From assembly GCF_003073045.1 (NCBI RefSeq), contig NC_037596.1:13699950-13763949 (forward strand): 64,000 bases of DNA, in the 5' to 3' direction. A model generated the notes under the pieces. The model did not search any database. It had not been told where the DNA came from and worked only from the letters and a program-made list of their open reading frames with translations. Origin of the DNA: Pomacea canaliculata (taxonomy: Eukaryota > Mollusca > Gastropoda > Architaenioglossa > Ampullariidae). Of the stretch, positions 22,212 through 33,950 are shown piece after piece (within the stretch, counting starts at the first letter, position 1; every line of letters begins with the position of its first letter). Both the position numbers and the translations under genes were made by a program.

Positions 22212-22694
22212 CAGCGGCGGCGTTAGGGGGTGGCAAATGGGGCGGCCGCCCCAGGCCCCGCTCTGGAAGGGGCCCCGCGCTTTAGCCCCGAGGTCATCTG
22301 TATGACTTATTGCTACATGTAGCTGTGGTAAACAAGTTGTGACAAAAAAAATGACGTTCAGAAAACACTTCTAAGTTCTAATTAAGCAAATTATTGAACC
22401 CATGTCTTCACGTTAAACCCGACAATAATAACAAGCAGTTTATTAAGTTATCGTCACCATATTATTTCGCTTTAAGAAAAAACCGCTTCTGTCATAAACG
22501 GTTACGAACAATTAAAACACTATATTCATTCGTTATTTCGCGAAATTAATCCAACCTATCTAACTGTATATAAATCAGTGCTTCCGGCATCACATCAATA
22601 GGGATGTTGATACACGTACTCCATTACCCAGGCCCCGCGCGGATGGTCGGCCCCAGGCCACGCGTGTTCCTAACGGTTCCTAACGCCGCCTCTG
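22212..22694. mobile_element. hAT MITE with 8-bp TSD
   Basis: Ends CAGCGGCGGCGTTAG and CTAACGCCGCCTCTG form inverted repeats. They are flanked by GCTTTGTG on both sides (22204-22211 and 22695-22702). A second inner pair (GGCCGCCCCAGGCCCCGC against GGCCCCGCGCGG / GGCCCCAGGCC) makes the ends GC-rich around an AT-rich core. Non-coding, 483 bp. Confidence 0.9.
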
Positions 22695-22768
22695 GCTTTG
22701 TGTGTCTGAAAGGCAGTTGAACAAAGTAGTTGATTTGTTGTTTTTTTGTTTGGTTTTTTTTTTTTGTT

Positions 22769-22975
22769 GTCCGTTCGTCTGTTTCAACTATTCATTTTGA
22801 ACATCTTAACTGGCCACATGTTATGTAAAGCGCAGTTCTTTTATATCCGATGAAATCACATAAAAATATATAACACTTGGCCCATGAAAACACACACGTA
22901 CACACACAAATCCCAGCACTGACAGGCAAACAAACTTTATTAGAACTTCGCTTTGTCTTTGAGTAGTCTATCAAA
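22769..22975. repeat. Third fragment of the arylsulfatase 3' flank
   Basis: Matches 17922-18165 (GTTTCAACTATTCA, CCACATGTTATGTAAAGCGC, CACTTGGCCCATGAAAA, CAGCACTGA.A.GC.AA), including the position of the polyadenylation signal. Homology stops near 22975, where the 3' UTR of the small peptide gene takes over. No arylsulfatase exon remains. Confidence 0.8.
22936..22941 (-). promoter_or_regulatory. AATAAA polyadenylation signal of the 85-aa peptide gene
   Basis: TTTATT on +, within the fragment homologous to the arylsulfatase 3' end, about 180 nt past the stop at 23121. This suggests the peptide gene uses an arylsulfatase-derived poly(A) site. Confidence 0.55.
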
Positions 22976-23120
22976 TGGCAAGTATATTTTCATAATTCAG
23001 TAAAAAAAAATGAATCATTAATAACCAATTTGAAAGGGTTGTCTTCCTATAATAAACGACTGGCATTATGTTTAGTCACCATCGATGTGGTCACCACAGG
23101 ATGACGGACTGCCTGTCCAC

Positions 23121-23714
23121 TCAGTAGGGTAAGAAGTAGTCCGAGTCGTAGTCTCCCCTCCAACGTCCCCCAATGCCTCGGGTGTTTCTCACAGACACCC
23201 CGTCGTGGCGTCTCTCCCTACCCGACATCTCACCTGATTCTTCCTTCGAAAGAAGCTGTTGGTCGAAAGGCTTCTGCTTCTCTGAGATTAACATGTTTGG
23301 AGCCTCATTGGTCGCTGCAAGAGATCATCGTCGTTGTCATCGTTGCCATCACCTCCAACCACCTACCCACTAGTATGCACGTGATCTGCTAACAATTTAT
23401 CTACAAACATTGAAATACTATTGTAATGCTTAGCTATCTTTTCTTAACTGATATTAATTTAATTTAAAATTAATATTTATGAGTTGAAATAAAGTATTAT
23501 CTAGGCTTACACAGGGACAGTGATTACTGTCGCGGTTTGACTCGTGAGCAATGGAACGAAAATGTCCGAAAAAATAAACATTGCGACATATAGCGTAGTT
23601 TAAAACTGAAGGATTAGATATATATATTTTTTGCTTAATGCAACGCTTACCATGATTAAACTTTACCATGATGACACCAAGGAGCGCAATAACGATGCAG
23701 ACTCTAGTTTCCAT
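23121..23714 (-). CDS. Small secreted peptide precursor, 85 aa
   Basis: Two exons. Exon 1, 23651-23714, encodes a signal peptide (METRVCIVIALLGVIMVKF) and ends with a GTAAGC donor. Exon 2, 23121-23314, starts after TCTCTTGCAG; both sides are phase 1, and the joined length is exactly 86 codons with stop. The mature part is an acidic/Gln-Lys stretch, then a multibasic site (GRERRHDG), then an Arg-rich and Tyr-rich end: RGIGGRWRGDYDSDYFLPY. The RERR could be a proprotein-convertase site, and the C-terminal segment holds an RGD tripeptide. There are no cysteines after the signal peptide. I do not recognise the family; a neuropeptide, cytokine-like or defence peptide precursor are all possible. 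A stronger upstream donor-like GTAAAG was rejected because it breaks the frame. Confidence 0.6.
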
Positions 23715-23729
23715 CTTGTGTTTCTTCCA

Positions 23730-24610
23730 CTGACGATTTTAGAAGGATTCAGGTCGCTTGTCACCTCAGCCGTCATTTACTGCGACACGTGTTCCTCTCG
23801 TTTTAATTACACTCTTTTGCTTTGTACAATAACGGCATAAAGTAAACAGTAATATACATAGTTTTGTTGTCCATTTTTTTTCAAATATCTACATTTCTCA
23901 TTAGTGTGTACATTATTGACGTGCGGACTGTCTTCACAAAACTCGATTTGAGCTTGCCATCAGATTTATTGGCAACAGTTCCCAATGTTGTTATTGGCAA
24001 AGAGACAGTATTTGTGAAAGCAGCTGTATGTGAAGTATGGTACTTTTGTAATAAAATGGAGCATTGTTTCGGATAATGAAAGGAAAACTCGCTGCTGACA
24101 TGCTCTGTGGATCGAGTAGTTTATAAAGTTAGGCGCAGAAACGGTATGTCACACGTGAAGCAATGTTCTTTTTATTGCATCCGCTTGTCAAACATCAGAA
24201 TATTGCTCATTTCAGAGCTGCAGCTACACTTAGTGACATGACACTTTTGTTCTGATATTAAAGACTGAAAAAAATTGTTCCTATCAATCCAACGTCCTGC
24301 ATTATTAAAATGTAGTAAAAACATTTTATTGTTCATATTTTTATTTTTAAAAAATGACTAAGGGTGTCTCCTAACCTATTCTATTCCTGGTTCCCGTTTC
24401 TGTTCCTGATGGGTAGACCTTAGGAAGCTTGCTGCGCCAATATAATTAATAACTTTGACCAAACAAAGCAGGAAGTGGTTGAGTTCCTTTTAAAAAATGA
24501 GCACAAAGATTTGATTGGAAACGTTAAATTTATATTAAATGAATCATTATTAATAAGGTAAATTTTGAGGGACACTCAAGTACCGTCTATTATGGGATAG
24601 ACAGGATACA
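23730..24610. other. Intergenic, nothing supported
   Basis: AT-rich DNA upstream of the peptide gene; no gene, repeat or clear promoter element recognised. Confidence 0.4.
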
Positions 24611-24619
24611 GACAAGTAC

Positions 24620-24752
24620 CTGATAGCACAGACTTGTATTTTTCTCGCTGGTTGCCTGTGTCGTGTGCCTCAACATCTGGGACGAAATGACAGTCTTGGC
24701 ATGGTCTACCCATGCTCATAAAGACAAATTTCATTAATGTTCTGTACATCAT
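24620..24752 (-). CDS. Isolated candidate exon
   Basis: A 133-nt open segment between a good acceptor (TTTTATTGTGCAG) and donor (GTACTT). It encodes 44 residues including MGRPCQDCHFVPDVE and GNQREKYKSVLSG. No partner exon was found in either direction and no family is recognised, so it may be a chance splice-like segment. Confidence 0.25.
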
Positions 24753-24759
24753 CTGCACA

Positions 24760-25455
24760 ATAAAACAAGCTGTCAACAACAGTTTAAATGCATATAGCGA
24801 TCAGGTTTCGCTGGAGGCAAAGAAAATTGGCAAGGACTAAATGGTGAGACACATACAAGCTAAAAAGAGAGAGAAAGAAGTAATGAACTGTGTCTGCAGC
24901 CTTTCCACCCTTGTTGCGGTGAGTACAGTCAGTACCAAACATCCTTGGAGAGTTAACACACTGTGGCTAAATTAGGGCTTTATTAAATACACTGGGATAA
25001 TTTTTAAGTTTCTAATTTTGTACAATCCGTGAAAGATGTTATCAATATTAAAATGTCCCTTGGCAGAAGAAAAGTTCCCCACCCCTGGTTTATCCCATCA
25101 GTGTCAAAAATTGTTCTGCGCTTCCTTACAAAAATTACAAACTGACAAGGAACAATCAGATATTAATGAGTGCGTGCGTGTGTGGGAGAATAAGACAGAC
25201 CTGTCTGTCTAGTGCCTTCACCATACAGTGCAGATCAAATGACCACCAAAGGCTAAGAAGTACTGGTACTTAAGTTTACATCTTGATGACAGCAAGGAAA
25301 CGTGTTTAAGGCGCATATGACTATATCACTCTGTGTCAAGCGCCCTTATCACCACCTCTGAGACAAACTGCAAATTCTACTGTGCAATGCTTTGTCAGTA
25401 TTCCTAATCAAGGTGGCATTAACTATGGATTGTAGAATACAAACCTTAATTGGTT
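24760..25455. other. Intergenic, nothing supported
   Basis: No recognisable feature. Confidence 0.4.
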
Positions 25456-25460
25456 GTGTT

Positions 25461-25606
25461 CGGTGGCGTAGCCGCGAAGGAACCAAGAAAAAGGGGAAAG
25501 GGAGGCAGCTGGCCCTCAAAAAAGATGCCGAGGCGAGAATGTATATGTTGTTTATTGTCAGGAGTTTACCCCAACCCCCAAAGCAGAGCATCTTCATACA
25601 TCACTG
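25461..25606 (+). mobile_element. CAGTGGCG-family MITE, degraded copy
   Basis: Starts CGGTGGCGTAGCCGCGAAGG and ends GCATCTTCATACATCACTG, aligning with the ends of the 51589-51738 element. Non-coding; the ends have mutated away from perfect inversion. Confidence 0.5.
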
Positions 25607-25614
25607 GTATTCAG

Positions 25615-26950
25615 AAAGGAATTTATGTGCTTAGTTGATTGCACACCTCAAGAAAAATGATAATCTAAAGGTTTACATAACCTGTTTTAGTATTGTTTAA
25701 ACATTATTCACAATAATAAAAGTACTATTTAGGTATTGCTTCTGCAGAAATTAACCTCTTCACAACCACAGGAACTTGTTTGCACTTTAATGTAAACTAG
25801 GTAGTGTCACTTAACACAGCGGTGTGCGATAAATAAGGGAAGAAACTGTTGGATTCTTCAGGTATTGTACTACCATGAATTACTTCCCTTGAGCTGACTA
25901 TTTAAACTAGGTCTCGCGAGATAGCTGCCGGGTACTCAATTTGACATGGAATTGTGCTCTCAAAACCAAAAACGACAGTCTAATAGGTTATATTAGAAAT
26001 CTAGTAAACCTTCTAGTGAATCTAGAGTAATTAAAGTAGGCTAAGAGGCTCGTGAATGATCTATTTTTAACAGAAGTGTAACATTGGACTAGGGTAAGCA
26101 ATCAGAAATCACAAGGTTTAAGCACTCTCCCTTCCAAAATCAACTGGGATATGGAGTCTGTCACACCACTGTACTGGCAAAGCTTCATGTAATGGATGTT
26201 GACCGTTACTTTTTTAAAATATTCATTTTCTCTCATAGACTATTTTCTTTTTGTATATTTTGTGCAAAAAAATCTGTTACAGCTTTTCTCAACAGTTGGG
26301 TTCCATAAGCATCTTAGCCTAGCAACAAAATGATTACTTGCAAAGTGTCTTTTTTAAAACGGATATCAATGTTTGTCTTTGTGTATTTTAATAGGTGTAA
26401 ATATTTTAACAGGTATTACTTTATGCAACCACTACTTTTTTCAGAGCCAGCCGGTGTTTTCTGCCCACACTTGAGGCTCTCCTTATTGTCTATATAAGAT
26501 TCCACACTTCCTAGTTGGTAATTTTGAAACAGATATAGTCCAGCACTAAGCATGCAGGAATAGATTGGGACATCATTTCTAAGATAACTACACTGAATCT
26601 CATGCAACATAGCTTTATATTTGTCATGTGGAACTCATTGCTATGTACACTGTACTTTTTTAAACCTCATGAAGGCAATACAATCATGGCCTATAAAGTT
26701 GAAACCCATGAGCATATGAAGTTCACCCTATTTGTAGTGATATTTAGACGATACAACACTATTTGATCCCCAATCCACCACCTTGACAAACTAAGCTAAA
26801 AGTAGAATAAATTTGTGAGAAACCCTACAAAGGCATTTTTCAACCAACATTCTATGGCGCTGCCACAAGTGGTCAATTCTTCAGGCATAACACAATCAGA
26901 CAACCCTTAAGCAACTTAAAAAAGAGAGAAAAAAAAACAACATTCAATTC
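25615..26950. other. Intergenic, nothing supported
   Basis: AT-rich sequence downstream of RPS19 (on its strand) with no recognisable gene or repeat. Confidence 0.45.
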
Positions 26951-26956
26951 GCAGGC

Positions 26957-26962
26957 TTTATT
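26957..26962 (-). promoter_or_regulatory. AATAAA polyadenylation signal of RPS19
   Basis: TTTATT on +, 23 nt past the RPS19 stop codon, typical of the very short 3' UTRs of ribosomal protein genes. Confidence 0.8.
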
Positions 26963-26984
26963 TGTAGTCACTTAATGTCCAGTT

Positions 26985-29900
26985 TCAAACAGCGACAGGT
27001 TTTTTGCTTGTGGCAGCACGAGACCCGATCTGAGATGCAATACGATCCAGGTCACGACGTCCCTGTGGTGTCAGACGTCGTCCTCTGAAACAACAGAAAA
27101 AAAGACATTTGGATGACTTCAAGAAAGCTGCAAACAGGAATATGTATGAAAGTATCTCAAAATTAAAAAACAACTTTAAACCAAATGATAAGCCAACTTT
27201 TCCAACACCTAAATGTACATCTTAAGGAAAACTCACGGTTAGCTCTGTTCAGAAATCGGTAGCTCAATGTGTCTAAACCCTACTTTATTGGCAGAATTGT
27301 TGAATTCAAATGGCCGACTTTAAAATCAGCATGTTTACTGATGCTTTAAATGACTATAAGCTTTGCTATCATAACCCCGCTAAATAGAAATTAGTCGATT
27401 TCACGACATAAGAATTTTTAGTATCAAAAATCTCATTTTCATCAAAAGACCTTATATCAAATTAGAGCAGGCCACACCAAAACTATTTTTCAAGCCAGCA
27501 CTCACACTAAAAACTGTTTAAAAAAAAGCAATGTAATGTGACATCTAAAAAGCAATGTGATGTGACACACTAAAGTGTTTTTGTCTAAATGAGTTGAAAA
27601 TGTGCTTCTTGATATGGTGGTGTAACAATAGCACAGATGTCATACTGATGCTATACTGGAAGATCTGCACAGCCAAAAAGAGAAGTGAATATATCAAAAT
27701 AAGTTGTCTAATTCCTCACCCTGTGTTGGGGTCCTTTTCTACCATCTTCAGACCTTCTAGGGACTGAAGGATTTTGCGAGCAACTGACCGTGAACCCCGG
27801 CAATTGTGGCTTGGAGTTGTGCCATTCCTTTGCTTTGCTGAAAAAGTGTAGCACTTTGTAAACATAAAGTATAAAGCATTTCTTGAACACAACAAACTAC
27901 ATAGGCTACCTGCTTTCATCAAAAACATTGCCAAAAACCTACCTCCATCACAGGAGCAAATGTAATGGCTTAAACATTTTAAAAATTGTTAGCAACAGTT
28001 TCCTAGCCTGTCACCAACAAAGCTTTCCTCTGGGAAATCACTAGATGAGCCACTTATTTTATTAAGAGAAAAATAGCTCAGAATAAATCCGAATTTGAAG
28101 GAGACCTGAGAACAGAAACAAACTTTCTGATTGGATCAGGAGAACTTTCCTTGGGACACACAAGCAAAACCAAGTGGCCAATCAAGTCAAGCTGTCTTGA
28201 AGAGCACTTCACTACCCTTAAGCAAAAGCCACACCAGGCTTAAAAATGCATCAAAATTTTTAAAAGCCACTAAAATTACTTCACAAGAAACCAGTATAAA
28301 TAAAGAGACACAGCACATAAATATCAAGTAACAGTTAATGAAAGCCATTGAATAGTTCAATAACACGACATCAAGGACAAACTGAAAAGTGCCATTCACT
28401 CTGAGATTAGAGGCGGTTCAAATAGTGATTTCTTTTATACCAAGGTCGATATAATCTTTAAATTGACGATGAAATTATGTGGCTTAAATACAATAACTAT
28501 ATGTTTTGATTTTACATAACTTTATGACAAACCTACTGAACTGCATGAGCTGGTAATAAAGATCGTTCACGTTTAAGCCTCAATTACTAACATGGTTGTC
28601 ATTCTAAACCATGCACACGTCATATCAACAAATCGATAATTTCATAATTAGTGGACTTTTTCCCCTTCTTAATTTCAGAGAGAAAATAACCTTTATAATG
28701 TGGAAATACTGTCAAAGGCACAGTTTTGAAAAGATGCAGACCTAAAATATGGCTAAAGACCAGGAAAACAAAGTGATGCAAAAGAGATCTTGGCAAAGCT
28801 TCACTTCCACCAGCAATTTATAAGCATTGGCAAGCTGAACTGAGAACTATAATGGTTGTTAATAGGTAATACATTTTTTAATGCCATTTTATGCAGGATT
28901 ATTGGGGGATACTGTATGAACAGAAATCCTTAAAACAGCATTTACTTTGACCCTAAAGATAAAAAAAATATATGGCATAGGCTTGTCTTATCCACCGCAT
29001 CCTGTGACACCGAACAACAAAGAAAAAATTCCTGCTGCATTGAACTGGAACACAAGAGAGTGGTTTCGCCGACACACAAAAAGGGGGATGGTTTGAGGGC
29101 AAATGTCAGAAAGTTGACAATTTACAAGCAACCAATCCATACATTACCATAGTATAAAATTAACTAAGCGTGCTATTTAAAAAACCCCGAAAGTATACAT
29201 ACAGCCGTAAATTTTTGTGAATGCTCCAACACCAGCTGGACAGCGTATGTACAAGTGTCGAGCAACTGAGGCTGCAAAAAAAAAAAGTCAGATGTCACAA
29301 AGTTTCTAAGCATTAAATTTTTAACAATGACTGGCATACTTTCATGAGTCCAAATGAATGTCACATCAGACCAGCGAAGAACACACCAAAAACATTTTAT
29401 TGATCCTAGCCTTTCTTAATCTCACACTATGTACATGATTTGAGCTTTCGCCCAGGCTGAACTATTCAGATATATTTGGCTTTTCCAGATTCCCAATGCT
29501 TCATATCAGCTTGGCATAATGCAATAACGACAGTGAATTATGAACAGAAATCTTTGTGCAAAGTGCTGTTGACAGGTGAGGACACTTATTAAATCAAATC
29601 CCTAACCCAAAAAATATATAACAAATTACCAGCTCTGGTATAGTACCAGTCCTCATCATATGGCGCAAGCTCGTTAAATCTGCCCAGTTTGACTATATCA
29701 GCCCATTCAGGCACCTTCAGTTTTCCTGACCTGAAAAACAAAGTGGAACTTGCAAATGCTGATGGTGAATTGAAATCTTATACAAATGTGGTTAAGCCAT
29801 AAATGTTCATGACTATAAGTCAGGATTTAACCTTTATCATGCAGAATTGAATTGATGGTCCTGTTTACAGACCGGCTGGGTATTGAGTAGCTTTCTTTAT

Positions 29901-30131
29901 TAATTTAAACATTATTTCGTTAAGAGAGTCAATTTAAGAATTTGAAGCACTAGAACAATAGTCAACATAAAAGATCACAATCAAACATAATACGAAACAA
30001 TGCTAATCAATTTTACTGCTGTTGCCCCGTAGTATAGAAATAAATATATCGAATAGAACTCACTTCTTCAAGAAGGCAGCAAGAGCCTTGGTAAAGTCAT
30101 GCTGGTTAACGTCCTTTACAGAGATACCCAT
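26985..30131 (-). CDS. RPS19: 40S ribosomal protein S19 (eS19)
   Basis: Five coding exons with phases that join exactly: 30064-30131, 29630-29730, 29203-29271, 27720-27837 and 26985-27084 (456 nt, 151 aa). The protein begins [20 protein letters not shown] and continues [68 protein letters not shown] and [19 protein letters not shown]. This is the eS19 fold of the small ribosomal subunit head, needed for 18S rRNA maturation. Human RPS19 has 145 aa; this one has a slightly longer Ser/Lys/Val tail. The ATG is the first three bases of the second exon (acceptor ATTTTGCAG directly before it), as in vertebrate RPS19. An extra noncoding exon lies at about 30607-30640. No frameshifts: a functional single-copy-looking gene. 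Confidence 0.97.
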
Positions 30132-30606
30132 CTGCAAAATTACATTAAAATTAAGAAAATTTTATTCTGAAATCTGAATAGTAAGGAAATGGTATAATGC
30201 ACTTTAATATTCGGTACATGCTGAATCAGATCGGAAAACCCTAAATTAAAACTACCGCATCTTTCCGACACTTCCACTGAAAAGATCAGCTGCTCTTCCT
30301 TATTTAATATCGGATCAGTGCGCACAAAAATTACTAACAATTACAAATTATTCTTAATTATGTGACGAAATGTCATAAGTGTGAAATATCAGATTCGAAA
30401 ACTAGGAAAAGCCAACTGAAAATGGCTGCCAGCAACACATGCTACTGGGTATTTTATTAGTAGAAAATGTGTAATGCCTGTGAATAAATAACTTTTTTCT
30501 AAAAATCCACACTTTAATCTTTAAATCGTTACAACTGTAGGTTGTACAAAATTGCGAATGTACAGAGATATCAATAAAATGTTCAACCTTAAACCCACGT
30601 GCATAC

Positions 30607-30642
30607 CTTCTTGTATGATGATGGCCGACGAGAAAGAAAGCG
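30607..30642 (-). promoter_or_regulatory. RPS19 noncoding exon 1 with 5'TOP tract
   Basis: On the minus strand, CGCTTTCTTTCTCGTCGGCC begins a short exon that ends ACAAGAAG before a GTATGC donor. The pyrimidine run after a C is the terminal oligopyrimidine motif used for mTOR-dependent translational control of ribosomal protein mRNAs. The exact start site is inferred. Confidence 0.75.
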
Positions 30643-30664
30643 CCACCTCGCCTGCTAGGGGACG

Positions 30665-32410
30665 ACACTGCAAGTAACAAAATGATCTCCCTTGTTTTGA
30701 ACTAAAAATGTAAGGGAGGTAAATGGTAATTATTTAACACGACAAATCATTAACTGCATTATTAATTTACCAACAATCCTTTATTTCTGTTGAATTAATA
30801 AAATTACACGATTTTAAATCATAAAAAATTCTTGAATATATTAGTTTTAAAGTAAATGTAACAATTTCAGTTTTAAAAAAAATACACCGGCCCCTTTTTT
30901 TAAACCACGTTGACTTGCTTCTATTGTGTATGAAGTAAATCTTTATGGTGGTCTAAAGCCCAAAGAGAAATAAAAGGAGTATTTCATCAAGCAATGTATG
31001 AAGCATGTCTACTTGCAAATAAACTGGAGACACAAGAGCATAATAATTTAAAGTTAATAATGAAATGACCGATCTCGTTGTCGACTGTGGACATTGCAAA
31101 AATAAGTTTATAAAATGAAATTTAATGTATCGAAATAATAGCATCTCGTAATGTGTTACTTTTATAAAAAAAAAATAAAATAAATAAGCATGTTTAATGC
31201 TATACTATTTTGAACGGATCATATAGCATCCTGAACAAGCCATTCTTCTCTCGTCATCTTTCTATAATGGGGCAGTACCCTGTATTCTTCCTTTCTGTAG
31301 TACGAATGTTTAACTCCCTTGCTAAAGCGACATCGAGCTTTCACACGCACGAATAATGTAATAATGCTTACTATTGTTGAAAGAATCATTAATTTGAGCT
31401 GGACAGAATAACATCATTTTATAACTTACAAACATAAAAAGAAGTCTTTCATGTCCACACTTGAAGCAATCAAGACCACGTCCCATTTATGTGACACGTT
31501 GTTGTTTACCGATTTAGAAAAAAAAAAAGAGAAAAAAAAAAATCAAAATTGCAAAGGTGCTGCAGTAAAAAAAAGTAAAGGTTACATAATATAAACAGTC
31601 GACTAATCTGTGCCTAGGTGGAAAAGGAAATGTAAGTGCTTTGTCCCATAAGTATCAAATCAGATACTGCGAGAACCGCTAGTCTGTAACCACTCTGCTT
31701 CCCCGAGATCAGAATACCTCGATTTTATTTTGGGGTATTCCTAGATTTCTACAATGTAACACATATTTACAAGAAGCTACTCAGTGGATGTGAGGATTAG
31801 TTATCTAATGATGGAGAAGAGGACTGAGAAGTTAACATATATAATGCTCATTGAGTAAAATGACAAGATCCAAGATTCTTTATTATTCTTTCACCCTCTA
31901 AGGGAGATATATATATATTCGTGAGAGTCAGTTTTAGACCAGTCAGTGTTTGTCTTTTGAACGTTGCTGAAACGGACATTTTTTAATGGTGTTGAATGTT
32001 ATGGATGTGGGTATGGATAGATTTTCAGGTAATGAGTGTCAACAGATGTTTTTGTGTGTGTGCATGGTGGGTGGGATATGTGAACATCCGTGAAGACGAC
32101 GGTCCTGTACATAGATAGGCAATATAATAATTATAATTATCTCATCAGCATCCGTTTAGCACATATGTTTGGCGTAAGGAAGGGGTGCTTTATAAACTGG
32201 GGTAACTAGGGTAACTTTGGAGAAAGATGTTTATGGCGAGAAGCGGAGTTGATGAGAGAAAGGCGAGTTGAGATTATATTCAACATATGTTGCATACATG
32301 TACCTTGAGCAAAAGAAGAATTGAAAGATCTGTCCTTGTACCTAAAAAAAATTAAGCCAATGGGTGCAAATGTGTTGATAAAAGACATGAATTCTGTTGT
32401 AGCAGCATGC
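30665..32410. other. AT-rich intergenic between RPS19 and the CpG island
   Basis: Long A/T tracts and a TATATATATA at about 31909; no coding or RNA gene recognised. It presumably contains the RPS19 promoter at its left end. Confidence 0.4.
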
Positions 32411-32419
32411 ATCTTTTAA

Positions 32420-33950
32420 TTATATGAACACGTAAGCCCCAACCATCTTCAATCGCCAAGATGGCGACGAAGAAAGATATTTACACATCATTTTCTTCTT
32501 GTTCTTCGCTGGGCGAGATGGCGGGGTCAAGGTCGTGGGTCTGTCAGCGTGTCAGCAAAGGTCAGCGCCAGTCGCGGTACACCATGGCTTTGCACTGGAG
32601 CAGTCAGCAGGCCAGTGCACACGTAAATGCAAGTGGAGTATGGTGGTGAAAGTACCACCCTGGTTACAGACTAAGACCACACAAATTGTGCGCGTGCTGT
32701 CGTGCTATCCATCGATCAGTCTTAGACCGGAGTGGGAGTCAGCCAGCGATACTGCATCACTCCAGCTCCAGACGAATCGATGAACCACAACGCCACCAAG
32801 TAATTATCCTCCAAGCTTACAAACAAGAAAAACATCCAGATTCTATGCTGCCACCCGTCCTTACACGAACTATTTTAGACAGCATTGCGATTCGAACAGA
32901 CGCCTGCAAGATTTCGTCTGCTAGCCACGGCGGCCGCCATTTGCGGTGGTCAAAGGGAAGCGACTCTTGCTAGCCTGCTTCATTATCCAATCTGCCGCCG
33001 GCGCGCGGGCGAGCAGGACCCGCCGAGCGCGGAGAACGCAATCGAAAGAAAAATAATTATCGTCATGTAAGGCGAGACCGTGGAATCCGTTGCCGGTGCC
33101 CTGGTGGTGTCCATGCTGTTGACGAGCTGCACGGCGAGACAGAGGAAGTGTCCATCTGGTGGGCGACAGGAGAAACATCGACATTTCCAGGAGAGTGAGT
33201 GACACGGTGCGGGTCTTGTGGTGCGTCACAGTACCTACAGGCTGCTGCTGCTGCAAGAGCAAGAGAGATCACTCCCCTCCCGCCCAGCCACCTCCTCCTG
33301 CACTGCCGCGCACACACACGTGCATGCACACCGCTCTACGCGCACTGACCGATCGACCGCACGCACGCACGCACAGACACACGCACGCACGTGTACACAC
33401 GCCTGCGCGTGAGAGGACGGGTGACGGAGAAAAGGGTGGTGGGGGAAGGAGGACAGTCTCTGCAAGTGGTAGTGGTGTTGCCGGTGGTGTCGAGTGTGGT
33501 CACCGTCGTCGGTCCGCGAAACAGATGGATGGCCGAGTGAAATGTGCAGCGTTGTCGAGGCGGCGGCACCAACAGCAGCAGCAACAGCGGCGGTGGTGGT
33601 GGTGCTGGTCGTGTAGTCGTTGCAGCAGCAGCGGCGAACAGCTGCAAGCAACAAAAAGCAAAAAGCAGCAAGCGGCGGTGTTGGTGGTGGTGGTGGAGTG
33701 TACGCGCCTGTTGTGGTGTCGTGGTGGTGGTGTTAGTGGACGGAGCAGATTCCTGGCGTCGTGTCAGTATGAAGGCCCTGCCGGGTGCTGGCGGTGTCGC
33801 GGGACATATGTGCTGCTGTGTCGTCTGGCCTGTGGAGTACTGTCCATCGCCTGAGCCTGGACAAGGGGACGACGGCTACTACAACACCAACATCAACAGC
33901 AACAGCGGTAAGCAAACAGTTCACACCTCCCTCTCCATTTCTTTCTTCTC
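32420..33950 (+). promoter_or_regulatory. CpG-rich island / probable promoter and first exon
   Basis: Marked shift to GC- and CpG-rich sequence: GGCGGCCGCCATTTGCGG, CGCCGGCGCGCGGGCGAGC, (ACGC)n at 33358-33395, and CAG/GGT trinucleotide runs at 33550-33760. A splice donor, AACAGCG followed by GTAAGC, occurs at 33907. An ATG at 33769 stays open to this donor (46 codons, phase 1) but the peptide is low in information, so this may be 5' UTR. It fits the 5' end of a + strand gene with a long first intron. The long open frames here on both strands are compositional. Confidence 0.45.

Noticed and set aside
26985..30640. Box C/D snoRNAs in RPS19 introns
   Set aside because: A few TGATGA-like and CTGA motifs on the sense strand, but no pair with flanking stem and sensible spacing.
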